Assembly (NCBI RefSeq): GCF_009828105.1
Contig: NZ_WTYQ01000004.1
Coordinates: 234,041 to 298,040 of the forward strand
Direction: 5' to 3'
Source: Altericroceibacterium indicum
Lineage (GTDB): Bacteria > Pseudomonadota > Alphaproteobacteria > Sphingomonadales > Sphingomonadaceae
DNA: 64,000 bases
Positions 35,062-44,690 of the stretch are shown piece after piece. The position numbers and the translations under genes are program-made. How positions within the stretch are numbered: position 1 is the first letter of the stretch; each line of letters opens with the position of its first letter. A model generated the notes under the pieces. That model was not told the origin of the DNA, searched no databases, and worked only from the letters and a program-made list of their open reading frames with translations.

Positions 35062-37485
35062 ATGAAGTTTCGCGAGTCTGCGGGCATTTTACGCTATGCG
35101 AGTTTTCTGGCTGCATCGAGCGCGATGGCGCTTGGGGTGGCCGCGCCGGCTTTCGCTCAGGATACAGCTTCGACGAGCGATTCTGATAAGGATAGCAGCA
35201 GTTCGAGTGCACAGCATGGTCTGAAAGAGATCGTGGTAACCGCGCAGTTCCGCGAACAGAATCTGCAGGAAACGCCGATCGCCATTACTGCGATTGATGC
35301 CGGAACGCTGGAAGCGCGTAGCCAGCAGAGCGTCGCTGATCTTGGCAATTATGCCCCGAACGTTTCATTGTCGCAGGCCAGCAGCATTCAGGGTAACGCC
35401 GTAGCGGCCTTCATTCGCGGTATTGGTCAGTCAGATGCCAGCTTCGCTCTCGAACCGGGCGTCGGTATCTATATTGATGACATCTATTATGGCACGACCT
35501 TTGGTGCTGTGATGGACCTCAACGATTTGCAGCGCGTGGAAGTGCTGCGCGGCCCACAAGGCACGCTGTCAGGCAAGAATTCCGTCGGTGGCTCGGTCAA
35601 GCTCTACACGCGTGAACCCGATGGCAATGGCGGTGGCTTCGTGGAAGCAACTTATGGCCGCTATAATCGCGTTGATCTGCGCGGCAGCGCTGACTTCACC
35701 ATCACTGATGGGCTCTATGCCCGTATCTCAGGTGTCTCCAAGACATCAGATGGTTATTTCAAGCGCTATGATTATGGCTGCGTCCATCCAGAGTCCGGTT
35801 TGACGACAACGGGTAGTGGCGGCAAGGATTGTCAGATCGGTACGTCAGGTGGGCAGGACATGCAGTCTGTTCGCCTGTCCCTGCGCTATGCTCCGACCGG
35901 CTCACCGCTCAAGGTGAATCTGAATGCCGACTATTCGACCGACAATTCCGAAGTTGTGCCAACCAAGCTGATCTATGCCGATAACAGTCAGGTCCGCTCT
36001 TACGTTGCAGGCGATGCGGCGGCAGGCGTACCGTTTGATAGCCGTTTCATCACCGGGCCCAAAAGCTATTCCAGCTATGCGACCTTTATCAATGGCGGCA
36101 ATTATACCACCAATTTCGGTACGCTTACGCAGGAACTTCCCGGTACTTTCGTAGCCGATCCGCATAACAAGATCGAAAGCTGGGGCGTATCGGGCAAGGC
36201 TGATCTTGAGCTGGCAGACAATCTCTCGCTCACTTCCATCACTGGCTACCGTGTGGCTGATGGCCGGAGCGGGATTGATTATGATGGCTCGCCGCTGACA
36301 TTGCTTCTGTCAGAATTTGGCTATCGCCATGAACAGTTCACTCAGGAATTACGCCTGTCCGCCCAACTGGCAGACGGTTTGATCGACACGACTGTGGGCG
36401 GCTTCTATTATGATGCCACCGATACGCTGACCGGTCGCCAATATATCCCGACTTTGCTGTTCGATTTCACCAATGATGATATCGTGGATAACCGCAGCGT
36501 TTCAGGCTTTGGTCATATGGAAGTGCACCTGACCGACCGCCTCAACCTTGTCGCGGGTCTGCGCTATACGGATGACAAGAAGACCTATCATTTTAATCGT
36601 TTCAATGCAGATGGCAGCGAAATCAGCGGCATTCCGTTGACCAAGAACTTCCTGCTTGGCGGAATAAGTGGTTCGTCCGGTGAATATAAGGGAAGCCGGT
36701 GGGATTACCGCATCGGTGCCAATTATGATCTGACAGATGATGTGATGGTCTATGCTCAGGTGGCAACTGGTTATAAGGGGGGTGGCATCAACCCGCGCCC
36801 CTCGGCTCTGGATCAGATCAGGTCTTTCGGGCCGGAAACGCTGACCACTTTTGAAGCTGGCTTCAAGTCGGAATTCCTCAACCGCCGCGCTACCATGAAT
36901 GGTGCGGTTTTCCTGAACAATTATAACGACATGCAGTTGGTGCAATATCAGTGCCCGGACAGTGTTGTTCTGTCCTGCTCTGCCCCGGTCAACGCAGGTG
37001 ATGCGCGGATTTTCGGCTTTGAACTGGAAAGTTTTGTTGAACCTGTAGATGGGCTGCGGATCGACGGTTCAGTGGGTTATCTCGACTTCGATTATAAGAA
37101 GATCAAGAATCCCTCCACGCTTGTCACCAAGGACATGATTGCACCGTTCATTTCCAAATGGCAGCTTTCGGCTGGCATCCAATATGCCGCTGAATTTGCC
37201 AATGGCGATACGCTGACGCCGCGGCTCGACTGGTCCTACCGGTCAAGCTTCTTCTACAATTCGATCAATAATGCCTACAATAAGATCGATGGCTACAGCC
37301 TGTTCAATGCGCGTCTGACCTATGAACGGGCGGACAGCGACTGGAAGCTGAGCGCTGGCGTCACGAACCTGTTCAACAAGTTCTATTATGCCGGACTGGC
37401 TGAAAACGCTGGCGCCTATGGTGTTGTCACCGGCAACCCTGGCCGCCCACGTGAATGGTCTGTCACGGTTCGCCGCAGCTTCTGA
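35062..37485 (+). CDS. TonB-dependent outer membrane receptor
   Basis: 807 aa from ATG 35062 (GGGAGAGA upstream). Signal peptide ending APAFAQ, a low-complexity Ser/Asp stretch, a TonB-box-like EIVVTAQ, the plug domain (TPIAITAIDAGTL... to VEVLRGPQGTLSGKNSVGG), then a 22-strand barrel ending in RREWSVTVRRSF-type terminal strand with Phe. Belongs to the large sphingomonad receptor group whose ligands vary (siderophores, glycans, aromatics, terpenoids). No catabolic genes flank it, so the ligand cannot be inferred. Terminator downstream. Confidence 0.94.
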   Translation: MKFRESAGILRYASFLAASSAMALGVAAPAFAQDTASTSDSDKDSSSSSAQHGLKEIVVTAQFREQNLQETPIAITAIDAGTLEARSQQSVADLGNYAPNVSLSQASSIQGNAVAAFIRGIGQSDASFALEPGVGIYIDDIYYGTTFGAVMDLNDLQRVEVLRGPQGTLSGKNSVGGSVKLYTREPDGNGGGFVEATYGRYNRVDLRGSADFTITDGLYARISGVSKTSDGYFKRYDYGCVHPESGLTTTGSGGKDCQIGTSGGQDMQSVRLSLRYAPTGSPLKVNLNADYSTDNSEVVPTKLIYADNSQVRSYVAGDAAAGVPFDSRFITGPKSYSSYATFINGGNYTTNFGTLTQELPGTFVADPHNKIESWGVSGKADLELADNLSLTSITGYRVADGRSGIDYDGSPLTLLLSEFGYRHEQFTQELRLSAQLADGLIDTTVGGFYYDATDTLTGRQYIPTLLFDFTNDDIVDNRSVSGFGHMEVHLTDRLNLVAGLRYTDDKKTYHFNRFNADGSEISGIPLTKNFLLGGISGSSGEYKGSRWDYRIGANYDLTDDVMVYAQVATGYKGGGINPRPSALDQIRSFGPETLTTFEAGFKSEFLNRRATMNGAVFLNNYNDMQLVQYQCPDSVVLSCSAPVNAGDARIFGFELESFVEPVDGLRIDGSVGYLDFDYKKIKNPSTLVTKDMIAPFISKWQLSAGIQYAAEFANGDTLTPRLDWSYRSSFFYNSINNAYNKIDGYSLFNARLTYERADSDWKLSAGVTNLFNKFYYAGLAENAGAYGVVTGNPGRPREWSVTVRRSF

Positions 37486-37506
37486 ACTTCATAAGCTGGA
37501 GAGGGG

Positions 37507-37543
37507 AAGGGGCGTCTGCTGCAATGCAGGCGCCCCTTTTCTT
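37507..37543 (+). terminator. Terminator after the TonB receptor
   Basis: AAGGGGCG-T-CTGC pairs with GCAG-G-CGCCCCTT around a short TGCAAT loop, followed by TTCTTT. Confidence 0.85.
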
Positions 37544-37648
37544 TGTGCTGCAAAAGATTACGCTTCAATTTACCATGTCGGCGGACAATTAAAGCGAAAT
37601 TCAGCCCGCTGCTTGAATAATGGATTCACATTATTGCTGGAGGTGAAT

Positions 37649-37996
37649 ATGCGGAAAGTCCTGATACTCGGCTTGCTGGCCTGCTCTTTTCCTGCCCAAG
37701 CGCAGATGGGGCCTCCTGCCCCTTCAGATATTCTGGAGGATCAGCCCGATGTTCCTGCTGCCCGCGAGATTGATCTGGCGAGAGACAATATTCATGAAGG
37801 TCGCAAGGATGGCAGCCTCTCCAAATCTCAGGCGAGAAATTTGAAGAAGCACGCCGCGCGTATTGATGCTGTGGCGGAGCGCTATGCCCGCGATGGATTG
37901 TCGCAATCCGAACAGCGCGATCTGTCTTTCCAAAGCCGTGCGTTAGAGAGCCTCACCAATGCGGAGCGCTTTCAGAAAGAGCCTAAGCAACCCTGA
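37649..37996 (+). CDS. Small secreted protein of unknown function
   Basis: 115 aa. The start ATG 37649 has GGAGGTGA directly upstream. Clear signal peptide (RKVLILGLLACSFPAQAQ). The mature part is charged and predicted helical, with regularly spaced Arg/Lys and Asp/Glu (ARDNIHEGRKDGSLSKSQARNLKKHAARIDAVAERYARDGLS). The pattern GxLSxxQAxxLxxxxxRI resembles small periplasmic helical-hairpin proteins common in sphingomonads, but I do not recognise a named family. Function unknown; expected in the periplasm. Confidence 0.8.
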   Translation: MRKVLILGLLACSFPAQAQMGPPAPSDILEDQPDVPAAREIDLARDNIHEGRKDGSLSKSQARNLKKHAARIDAVAERYARDGLSQSEQRDLSFQSRALESLTNAERFQKEPKQP

Positions 37997-38020
37997 GGCC
38001 GGCTAAGCTATCTCAGCAGC

Positions 38021-38407
38021 TTAGCCGAACTGAACCAGTTCGATCTCATGGCCTTCAGGGTCTTTTAGCATGGCTACCCGTGCTGAGCCCATGGCGAAGG
38101 GTTCGAGCACCACTGACGCGCCTGCATCCATGGCTGCGGCAAAGGCGCTGTCCATATCTGTCACTGTGAAGCCCACTGGCCCATGGCCATTGCCAAGCGT
38201 GATCGTGCGGCCATCCTTATAGGCGACGAGCAGCAAATTCGGGCCGGTCTCTAGCCCCGGCAGGCCCATGATATGCTCAAGAAATTCTGGCTCATCAAAG
38301 CTCATCGTCACCGCAAAGCCGAAGGCCTTGGTGTAGAATTGGAGCATGGCGTCCATATCGCTCACATTGAGCTTGAAGAAGGCAAGCTGGACGGTGGGTG
38401 CTGGCAT
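38021..38407 (-). CDS. VOC-family (glyoxalase/bleomycin-resistance fold) protein
   Basis: 128 aa, paired beta-alpha-beta-beta-beta modules of the vicinal oxygen chelate superfamily: LAFFKLNVSDMDAMLQFYTKAFGF at the N-terminus and VGFTVTDMDSAF...KDPEGHEIELVQ in the second module with the terminal metal-ligand Glu. A small lyase, dioxygenase or binding protein; substrate unknown. Ends 24 nt from the convergent small secreted protein. Confidence 0.88.
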   Translation of the reverse strand: MPAPTVQLAFFKLNVSDMDAMLQFYTKAFGFAVTMSFDEPEFLEHIMGLPGLETGPNLLLVAYKDGRTITLGNGHGPVGFTVTDMDSAFAAAMDAGASVVLEPFAMGSARVAMLKDPEGHEIELVQFG

Positions 38408-38507
38408 GAATCTCTCCCTTATGGTTTGCGCCGCACATTATCGGCCAGCCACAGTTTTGGCGAGCCTATGTGTCCTGTAAGGGCGGCAAACTATTGGGGG
38501 AGAAAAA

Positions 38508-38582
38508 TGGCTGGGGTGGCAGGATTCGAACCTGCGCATGCCGATACCAAAAACCGGTGCCTTACCGCTTGGCTACACCCCA
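38508..38582 (-). tRNA. tRNA-Gln (TTG)
   Basis: Minus-strand cloverleaf. Acceptor TGGGGTG pairs with CACCCCA, discriminator G, and an encoded CCA tail. The anticodon stem CCGGT/ATCGG holds the loop TTTTGGT with anticodon TTG (positions 34-36). The T-arm has GTTCGAATC. Confidence 0.96.
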
Positions 38583-38690
38583 GCACGTCTGTGGCGGCTC
38601 ATATAACGCGCCCGTCACAGAAGGAAAGGGGGCTTGCCAAGGATTATGACAATTTATCGTAAATCCTTGTGCATATGCCCCCGATCAACC

Positions 38691-39560
38691 TCAGAAACCT
38701 TTGGAAATCCCTTCCAGCAATTCCTTGGGCAGCGTGTCAAAATCGGCAGCGGAATGGCGTTCTTCCAGCCCCTTTTGCGAATTGACCAGCTTGCCGCGTC
38801 GTGCTGCGGGGCGGGAATCGATTTCGCCAACCCAACGGCCAACATTCTCATATTCCTGCAGGCTGAGGAATTTGGCCGCCTCGCCATAGGCTTCACCGCG
38901 ATAGAGATTGCCGAGCCAGGTGTAGGCAGCAATATCGGCGATGGTATAATCCTCGCCTGCCAGAAAGCGGGTTTTGGCCAGCTGTTGATCGGCCACATCG
39001 AACAGGCGCTTGGTCTCCATCGAATAGCGATCAATCGGATATTTGTAATGCACCGGAGCGTAATTGTAGAAATGGCCAAAGCCGCCACCAATCGATGGGG
39101 CTGAACCCATTTGCCACATTAGCCAGCTCAGGCATTCTGCCCGCGCCGGATTTTCCTTCGGCAGCAGATGATCGAACTTTTCTGCCAGATGCATCAGGAT
39201 CGCGCCGCTTTCAAACACCCGGAACGGCGTCGGGCCGGAACGGTCTTCCAGCGCGGGAATCTTGGAATTGGGGTTAAGCTCGACAAAGCCAGAGCCAAAC
39301 TGATCGCCATTGAAAATCTTAATCATCCAGGCGTCATATTCAGCGTCTGAAAAGCCTGCTTCCAGCAGCTCTTCAAACATGATCGTCACCTTCACCCCAT
39401 TAGGCGTGCCGAGCGAATAGAGCTGGAAGGGATGTTCACCCACAGGGAGCGCCTTTTCCTCACGCGCGCCGGCGGTGGGACGGTTGATACCGGCGAACTG
39501 GCCGCCATTTTCCGGATCGAACGTCCAGACTGCGGGCGGGGTGTAGGTGTCATCGGCCAT
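38691..39560 (-). CDS. yghU: Glutathione-dependent disulfide-bond oxidoreductase YghU
   Basis: 289 aa from the second ATG (39560), which sits 8 nt after GGGAG; the first ATG is too close to it. Nu-class glutathione transferase: thioredoxin-like domain with LYSLGTPNGVKVTIMFEEL and NPNSKIPAL, ES-AI at the glutathione gamma-Glu site (FESGAILMHLAEKF), then the helical domain with YTIADIAAYTW. The family binds two glutathiones and has disulfide reductase activity. Cytoplasmic. Convergent with nothing; tRNA-Gln lies downstream. Confidence 0.93.
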   Translation of the reverse strand: MADDTYTPPAVWTFDPENGGQFAGINRPTAGAREEKALPVGEHPFQLYSLGTPNGVKVTIMFEELLEAGFSDAEYDAWMIKIFNGDQFGSGFVELNPNSKIPALEDRSGPTPFRVFESGAILMHLAEKFDHLLPKENPARAECLSWLMWQMGSAPSIGGGFGHFYNYAPVHYKYPIDRYSMETKRLFDVADQQLAKTRFLAGEDYTIADIAAYTWLGNLYRGEAYGEAAKFLSLQEYENVGRWVGEIDSRPAARRGKLVNSQKGLEERHSAADFDTLPKELLEGISKGF

Positions 39561-39675
39561 GTGCATATCTCCCTTGAAATGTTCAGTGTGGGAGATGGGT
39601 TATCGCGCCCCCCTGTGCAAGGGTATTTGGCCGGCCTTGCGGAACCACTGAACCCCGATCAGGGTTAAACCTTGC

Positions 39676-40689
39676 ATGGCTACGCATCCTCCCAAACTGA
39701 TCTATGTCGATGACGCTTTGCCCGGCATCAGCCGCAAGCGTGCGGGCAAGGGCTGGGCCTATTATGGCCCCAAGGGAGAGAAGATTTCCGATAAGGCCGA
39801 GATCACCCGTCTTAACGCCATCGCTCTGCCGCCAGCCTATAAGGATGCGTGGTTCTGCCCGGCGGACAATGGCCATATTCTGGCGACCGGCATGGATGAC
39901 AAAGGCCGCAAGCAATATCGTTACCACCCCGATTTTCGTGCCCAGCGCGAAGGTGAGAAATTCGATTCCTGCCGCATCTTTGGCGAACTCCTGCCATTGG
40001 TGCGCAAGCGGGTGGAAGAGGATCTGGCGCTGAAGCACCCCACGCGGGAACGCGCCATCGCCAGCGTCGTGCGCCTGCTTGATCTTGGTATCGTCAGGAT
40101 CGGGAATGAGACCTACGCCAAAAGCAACAAGAGCTTTGGCGCCACCACTTTGCGCCGCCGCCATGCCAAGGTGAAAGGCGCCACGCTCAGCCTCAGCTAC
40201 AAGGCGAAATCCGGCAAGACCCGCAATGTCAAAGTGACCGATCGCGGGTTGGTGCGCTTTGTGAAGGCCATGCAGGATCTGCCGGGGCAGCATCTGTTCC
40301 GCTATGTCGATGAGGATGGCAAAGCCCATGATGTCGGCTCGTCCGAAGTGAACGCCTATCTGTGCGAAACGATGGGCGAACATTTCACCGCCAAAAACTT
40401 CCGCACATGGCACGCCAGCGTAATCGGGTTTGCAGAGCTTGCCACCGCTAAAGACACATTAACCCTCAAAGCCCTGATGAAACGGGTGAGCGAGCGTTTA
40501 GGCAACACCCCTGCTATTGCCCGCAAAAGCTATGTCCACCCGGCAGTGATAGAATTGGTGAGCGTGCAGGAGGAATGGCTCAAAGACCTGTCACTTCCCC
40601 GCAAGACCCGCTGGCTCTCCCGAGAAGAACGCGGCCTTATCGCACTGCTGGAAAGCAGCCCAACAGCGGCAGAACTCCTCGCGGCTTGA
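39676..40689 (+). CDS. DNA topoisomerase IB
   Basis: 337 aa, the bacterial poxvirus-like type IB enzyme that relaxes supercoils through a 3'-phosphotyrosine link. N-terminal domain with RAGKGWAYYGPKGEKI and ALPPAYKDAWFCP; catalytic domain with RIGNETYAKSNKSFGATTL (first Arg region), KVTDRGLVRFVKAM, and ARKSYVHPAV containing the nucleophilic Tyr. Divergent from yghU. Common in sphingomonads; complete. Confidence 0.94.
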   Translation: MATHPPKLIYVDDALPGISRKRAGKGWAYYGPKGEKISDKAEITRLNAIALPPAYKDAWFCPADNGHILATGMDDKGRKQYRYHPDFRAQREGEKFDSCRIFGELLPLVRKRVEEDLALKHPTRERAIASVVRLLDLGIVRIGNETYAKSNKSFGATTLRRRHAKVKGATLSLSYKAKSGKTRNVKVTDRGLVRFVKAMQDLPGQHLFRYVDEDGKAHDVGSSEVNAYLCETMGEHFTAKNFRTWHASVIGFAELATAKDTLTLKALMKRVSERLGNTPAIARKSYVHPAVIELVSVQEEWLKDLSLPRKTRWLSREERGLIALLESSPTAAELLAA

Positions 40690-40828
40690 CGGGGGTGTTC
40701 TATCGGCAGTCGGGCATCACACCTGCCAGATGTTCCAACGCCAGCACGAAAATGCCTAATATTACAGTAAATTACTGAGTTTAGCCTGTGGTGAATATGC
40801 TATATGATCGCATCAGGAGGGCACTATC

Positions 40829-41158
40829 ATGCTTATTCCAAGCGTTGCAGTCATGATCACACTGATTCTGTGTATTCTGGCCCGCATAGCCAACACCCGT
40901 TTCCACGATGAAGCGCGGCTGCCGATGCAATGGTGGCTGACCGGCGACGTTACATGGTCCGCACCCCGGCCCATAGCTCTCGCATTTATCCCGGCTCTTG
41001 CAGCCCTGACCTTTAGCGCCATGCTCATCATATCGCAGGCCGCAGGGCTAAGCCCCGGACAGCAGCATTCGGAACTTCGTGCGATCATTGCCCTTGGGGC
41101 GGTTTTTGTGGCCGTTCAGCTTGTGCACTTCTGGCTGATCGAGAAGACCCTGCGGTGA
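40829..41158 (+). CDS. Small membrane protein of unknown function
   Basis: 109 aa, ATG 40829 with CAGGAGGG upstream. Three predicted membrane helices (about residues 3-20, 48-70 and 86-104) separated by a polar loop containing FHDEARLPMQWWLTGDV. No family recognised. The 139-bp gap before it shows no gene. Confidence 0.65.
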   Translation: MLIPSVAVMITLILCILARIANTRFHDEARLPMQWWLTGDVTWSAPRPIALAFIPALAALTFSAMLIISQAAGLSPGQQHSELRAIIALGAVFVAVQLVHFWLIEKTLR

Positions 41159-41266
41159 TTGAGGCATTTCATGTGTGGCAGGTGTTCATGAAATTTGAAT
41201 CGACGCTACTACTGCTAGACTAAATTATTAAATCTCAAACCTTGGTGGCGTTTGCGGAGTAGATTG

Positions 41267-41602
41267 GTGAATTTTTTGAAAGTTTACCGGGATGAGCTTG
41301 CCAAAGAAAGCCGAGGAGAAGCTTGCCTATTTGCCAAATTGGTCAAATTATCCGATTGGATATGGCATCTGAGTTTGGCAGGTTCTGGCCTGATAATTTT
41401 TTACGGATTTTATTACGCTAAATTCGACGATTATGACGTGAGCGCAAGTATGGGTTTTATCATTTTTCCCAGTGCTCTCGTTCGGTTTGGCTTGTGTTGG
41501 AATGTTTTTCCGAGGTTTTACATATTTGATCTTCACAGATCGGTCACGCCACGATGGCTCTCGTTAGTTTCCGCAGCTGATCTTATCTTCACAAAGCCTT
41601 GA
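41267..41602 (+). CDS. Hypothetical membrane protein in an AT-rich segment
   Basis: 111 aa from GTG 41267, with GGAG 7 nt upstream; a TTG at 41252 is also in frame. Helices near residues 33-52 and 65-82, otherwise aromatic-rich (LIIFYGFYYAKFDDYD). No family recognised. The segment 41160-41640 is clearly richer in A and T than both flanks, which may mean acquired or decaying DNA. Coding status moderate. Confidence 0.45.
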   Translation: MNFLKVYRDELAKESRGEACLFAKLVKLSDWIWHLSLAGSGLIIFYGFYYAKFDDYDVSASMGFIIFPSALVRFGLCWNVFPRFYIFDLHRSVTPRWLSLVSAADLIFTKP

Positions 41603-41763
41603 AATCGTTTAACCGATGTGGCGAGATTCTTTATCAGGCTGAAGCATCAGATCAGTCGCTGTTGCAACCTGCATAGGGCCTTCTTGAAAGCCGCTGTGCC
41701 TCAATCCCCTCCCATGCTACCCACCTTACGGAATATGCCAAGGCACATAAGGGAGACAAAGCG

Positions 41764-42735
41764 ATGGCCGGGTTGCTGAATGGAGAATGGGTTGAGGAAT
41801 TGCCGCAGCCTGATCAGAGCACCGATGGCACCTATGATCGCCCCGGCAGTGTCTTTCGCTCCACCATCTCAGCTGACCCCGACGCAGAATTTCCTGCCGA
41901 AGCAGGGCGCTATCATTTATGGGTCGCATGGTCTTGCCCATGGGCGGGGCGCACGCTGACATGGCGGGTGTTGAAAGGGCTGGAAGATATCGTCTCCGTC
42001 TCCATAGCCAAGCCTGAACGCAGCGATGAAGGCTGGGCGTATGCCGAAGGGCCGGATGGAGAGGAGGGGACGTTCAAGCTCCACCAGCTCTACACTCTCC
42101 ACGACCCATCCTATACCGGCAAGGTCACGGTTCCGGTGCTGTGGGACAAAAAGACCCGCCAGATCGTCAACAATGAAAGCGCGGATATCATCCGCATTTT
42201 TAATCAGGCCTTCGATGGACTGACCGGCAACAGGCTGGACCTTTATCCTGAAGATTTGCGGCAGGAGATCGAGCGGTGGAATGACCGGCTCTATTCCGGC
42301 CTCAACAATGGCGTTTATCGTGCAGGTTTTGCCACCTCTCAAGCTGCCTATGAAGAAGCCGCCCGTGGTGTGTTCGAAACGCTTGATGCGATGGAAGCGC
42401 ATCTGGTGCAGAACCGCTATCTGGCCGGCGAATATTGCACCGAAGCAGATTGGCGCGCTTTCGTTTCGCTCGTCAGGTTTGATGTGGGATATTACAGCGC
42501 GTTCAAATGCAATTTGCGGCGGATTGAAGATTATCCGGCTTTGCGAAATTACCTGCGTGAATTGTATCAATGGCCCGGCATCGCCGCGACCATCCGGCGC
42601 GATATCATCAAGGCCGATTATCATACCATTCCGATGATCCCTTCGAATGGACTGGTGCCCATTGGGCCAGAACTTGATCTATCGACGAGCCATAATCGGG
42701 AGAAATTATGCGGCAAAAGTATTCGGGAGCGCTAA
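41764..42735 (+). CDS. Glutathionyl-hydroquinone reductase (Xi-class GST)
   Basis: 323 aa. Xi-class signature with catalytic Cys in WSCPWAGR (near residue 58), ending-strand VPVLWDKK, ESADIIRIFN at the glutathione site, and the helical domain with YLAGEYCTEADWRAFVSLVRFD. Reduces glutathionyl-hydroquinones, typically made from quinones or chlorinated aromatics. Relatives include YqjG and PcpF. Monocistronic. Confidence 0.94.
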   Translation: MAGLLNGEWVEELPQPDQSTDGTYDRPGSVFRSTISADPDAEFPAEAGRYHLWVAWSCPWAGRTLTWRVLKGLEDIVSVSIAKPERSDEGWAYAEGPDGEEGTFKLHQLYTLHDPSYTGKVTVPVLWDKKTRQIVNNESADIIRIFNQAFDGLTGNRLDLYPEDLRQEIERWNDRLYSGLNNGVYRAGFATSQAAYEEAARGVFETLDAMEAHLVQNRYLAGEYCTEADWRAFVSLVRFDVGYYSAFKCNLRRIEDYPALRNYLRELYQWPGIAATIRRDIIKADYHTIPMIPSNGLVPIGPELDLSTSHNREKLCGKSIRER

Positions 42736-42922
42736 GGCAGGGTTCGGCCGCCTTTGGCGCACCTTAGGTTCCTTCAGGTGCCTTTATGGTACGGTTGTGG
42801 TCCTTTTACGCTTTTGCAGAGATCAGGCTGAAACATGCTGATTTTTGGCAGTTTTGCGCGGATAAACTATTGCCAGTCTTTCACCTCTCTTTATAACAAG
42901 CGTTAATAATAAGTGGGAGAGG

Positions 42923-44548
42923 ATGATGGCACAGCAACCCGATATTATCGTGATTGGCGGCGGAAGTGCCGGCGCAGCCTGCGCCAGCCGGCTGGCTGAT
43001 GCGGGGCAAAAAGTGCTGCTGGTGGAAGCTGGAAAATCGGATAAGGATCTCCGCTCCCGCATCCCGGCCCTGATGGCGAATATCGTCCAAACCCCTGATT
43101 TTGATTGGTGTTTTCAGGCAGAGCCTGACCCATCTGTCGGCGGAAGGCCCGATGTCTGGCCTGCTGGCAAGCGGCTTGGCGGGGGCAGCGCGATCAATGG
43201 AATGATGTTCATTCGTGGCCACAAATGGGATTATGACCATTGGGCTAAACTGGGCGCAACGGGCTGGGACTATGAATCCTGCCTCCCCTACTTCCGCCGA
43301 ATGGAAGACAATGAACGCGGCGCGGATCACTGGCGCGGAACAGGCGGGCCGATCGCCGTTTCGGAAATTCGTTCGAAGTATCAAATTACTGAAGAATGGG
43401 TCAAAGCGGTGGAGGAAGCGGGTTTCCCACGCTCTCAGGATTTAAATGGTGAAAAGGCAGAAGGAGTTGATTTTATTCAACTTTCGCAGCGCTCCGGGCT
43501 GCGTTGGTCTGCTGCCAGAGGCTATCTGGAAAAAGCCTCTCCCAATCTGGAAATTCTGCTGGAAACCCAGGTTGAACGGATTGAGGTGGAGAACGGTCGC
43601 GTTACTGGAGTGTCCGTCCGGCAAAATGGTGAAGCCCGAACCATCACGTCACGCTATGGGGTGGTGCTGAGTGCAGGGGCGCTCAACACCCCGCGCTTGC
43701 TGATGCTATCCGGGATCGGCCCGGCGGAGGAGTTGAAAAAGCACGGAATTTCAACCGTCTTAGACCTTCCGGGCGTGGGGGAGAACCTTCAGGAACATCC
43801 GGCGACCCATCTTGTCAATTCGGTCAATTCCCGCACTTTGAATGATGACGCCAAGGGCTTGGCAGGCATCAAGCAAGTGATGAAAATGGCCCTTAAGCGC
43901 TCCGGTGCATTGACCACCGGAATTGGCCACGCACAGGCTTTCATCCGCAGCAGAGAAGGGCTGGAAGCGCCCAATATCCAGCTCGCATTTTCGGCCTTTG
44001 CCTTTGATATTACGGACAAAGGGAACTTGGCATTGCGCAGTGAAAGCTCTGTTTCAACGCTAGTCGGCTTGATGCGGCCATCTTCCAGGGGGCGGGTTAC
44101 TCTTCGTTCTGGAAACCCGGAAACAGCTCCCAAAATTTCTCACATGCTTTTGGGCAATGAAGATGATGTGATGCAATTGGTCGAAGGGCTTCAAATAGCG
44201 CGCAAAATCATGGGGCAACCCGCGATTTCCGGCGATGTCACAGCAGAAGTTCGCCCGAATGAAGAGCTGGAAAGCAGGGAGGCGCTGTCCCATTATGTCA
44301 GAGCTGCAACGATTCCGATGTATCACCCGGTTGGCACTGCGAAGATGGGCGCGAAGAGCGATCCGATGGCGGTCGTTGACGCTGATTTGAAACTCCATGG
44401 CATCGAAGGCCTATGGGTTGCTGACGCTTCGGTCATGCCGACACTTCCGGCAGGCAATACCAATGCCACTGCGATCATGATTGGTGACAAGGGTAGCGAT
44501 CATGTGTTGAAAGCGATCACCGAGAAGGCTTCAGCCATGGCAGCTTGA
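42923..44548 (+). CDS. GMC-family FAD oxidoreductase
   Basis: 541 aa, glucose-methanol-choline type. FAD-binding IVIGGGSAGAACASRLADAG near residue 8, GKRLGGGSAINGMMFIRGHKWDYDHWA (GMC signature 1), LSAGALNTPRLLMLSGIGP (signature 2), and the catalytic His in MYHPVGTAKMG, then WVADASVMPTLPAGNTNATAIMIG. Nearest well-known relatives are choline and alcohol dehydrogenases. No betaine genes nearby, so an alcohol substrate is likely but unidentified. ATG 42926 is an equal start. Confidence 0.93.
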   Translation: MMAQQPDIIVIGGGSAGAACASRLADAGQKVLLVEAGKSDKDLRSRIPALMANIVQTPDFDWCFQAEPDPSVGGRPDVWPAGKRLGGGSAINGMMFIRGHKWDYDHWAKLGATGWDYESCLPYFRRMEDNERGADHWRGTGGPIAVSEIRSKYQITEEWVKAVEEAGFPRSQDLNGEKAEGVDFIQLSQRSGLRWSAARGYLEKASPNLEILLETQVERIEVENGRVTGVSVRQNGEARTITSRYGVVLSAGALNTPRLLMLSGIGPAEELKKHGISTVLDLPGVGENLQEHPATHLVNSVNSRTLNDDAKGLAGIKQVMKMALKRSGALTTGIGHAQAFIRSREGLEAPNIQLAFSAFAFDITDKGNLALRSESSVSTLVGLMRPSSRGRVTLRSGNPETAPKISHMLLGNEDDVMQLVEGLQIARKIMGQPAISGDVTAEVRPNEELESREALSHYVRAATIPMYHPVGTAKMGAKSDPMAVVDADLKLHGIEGLWVADASVMPTLPAGNTNATAIMIGDKGSDHVLKAITEKASAMAA

Positions 44549-44636
44549 TCTGATTTGAACAGCTTTTCAGCATGGTTTCCAGTGCGTTTGCACATGGTTC
44601 TCCATAGCTTATCCACAGGCTTACCCTCTTGCGAAA

Positions 44637-44673
44637 CAGCCCGGTCGCACATCGCGCCGGGCTGCTTTGTTTG
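44637..44673. terminator. Shared terminator between the GMC gene and ilvE
   Basis: CAGCCCGG-T-CGC pairs with GCG-C-CGGGCTG, followed by CTTTGTTT on the plus strand. It lies between convergent genes and may serve both. Confidence 0.75.
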
Positions 44674-44690
44674 AGCGGATTAAAGCTCGA

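Noticed and set aside
38273..38662. Plus-strand frame overlapping tRNA-Gln
   Set aside because: Runs through the tRNA and into the VOC gene antisense; the tRNA is certain.
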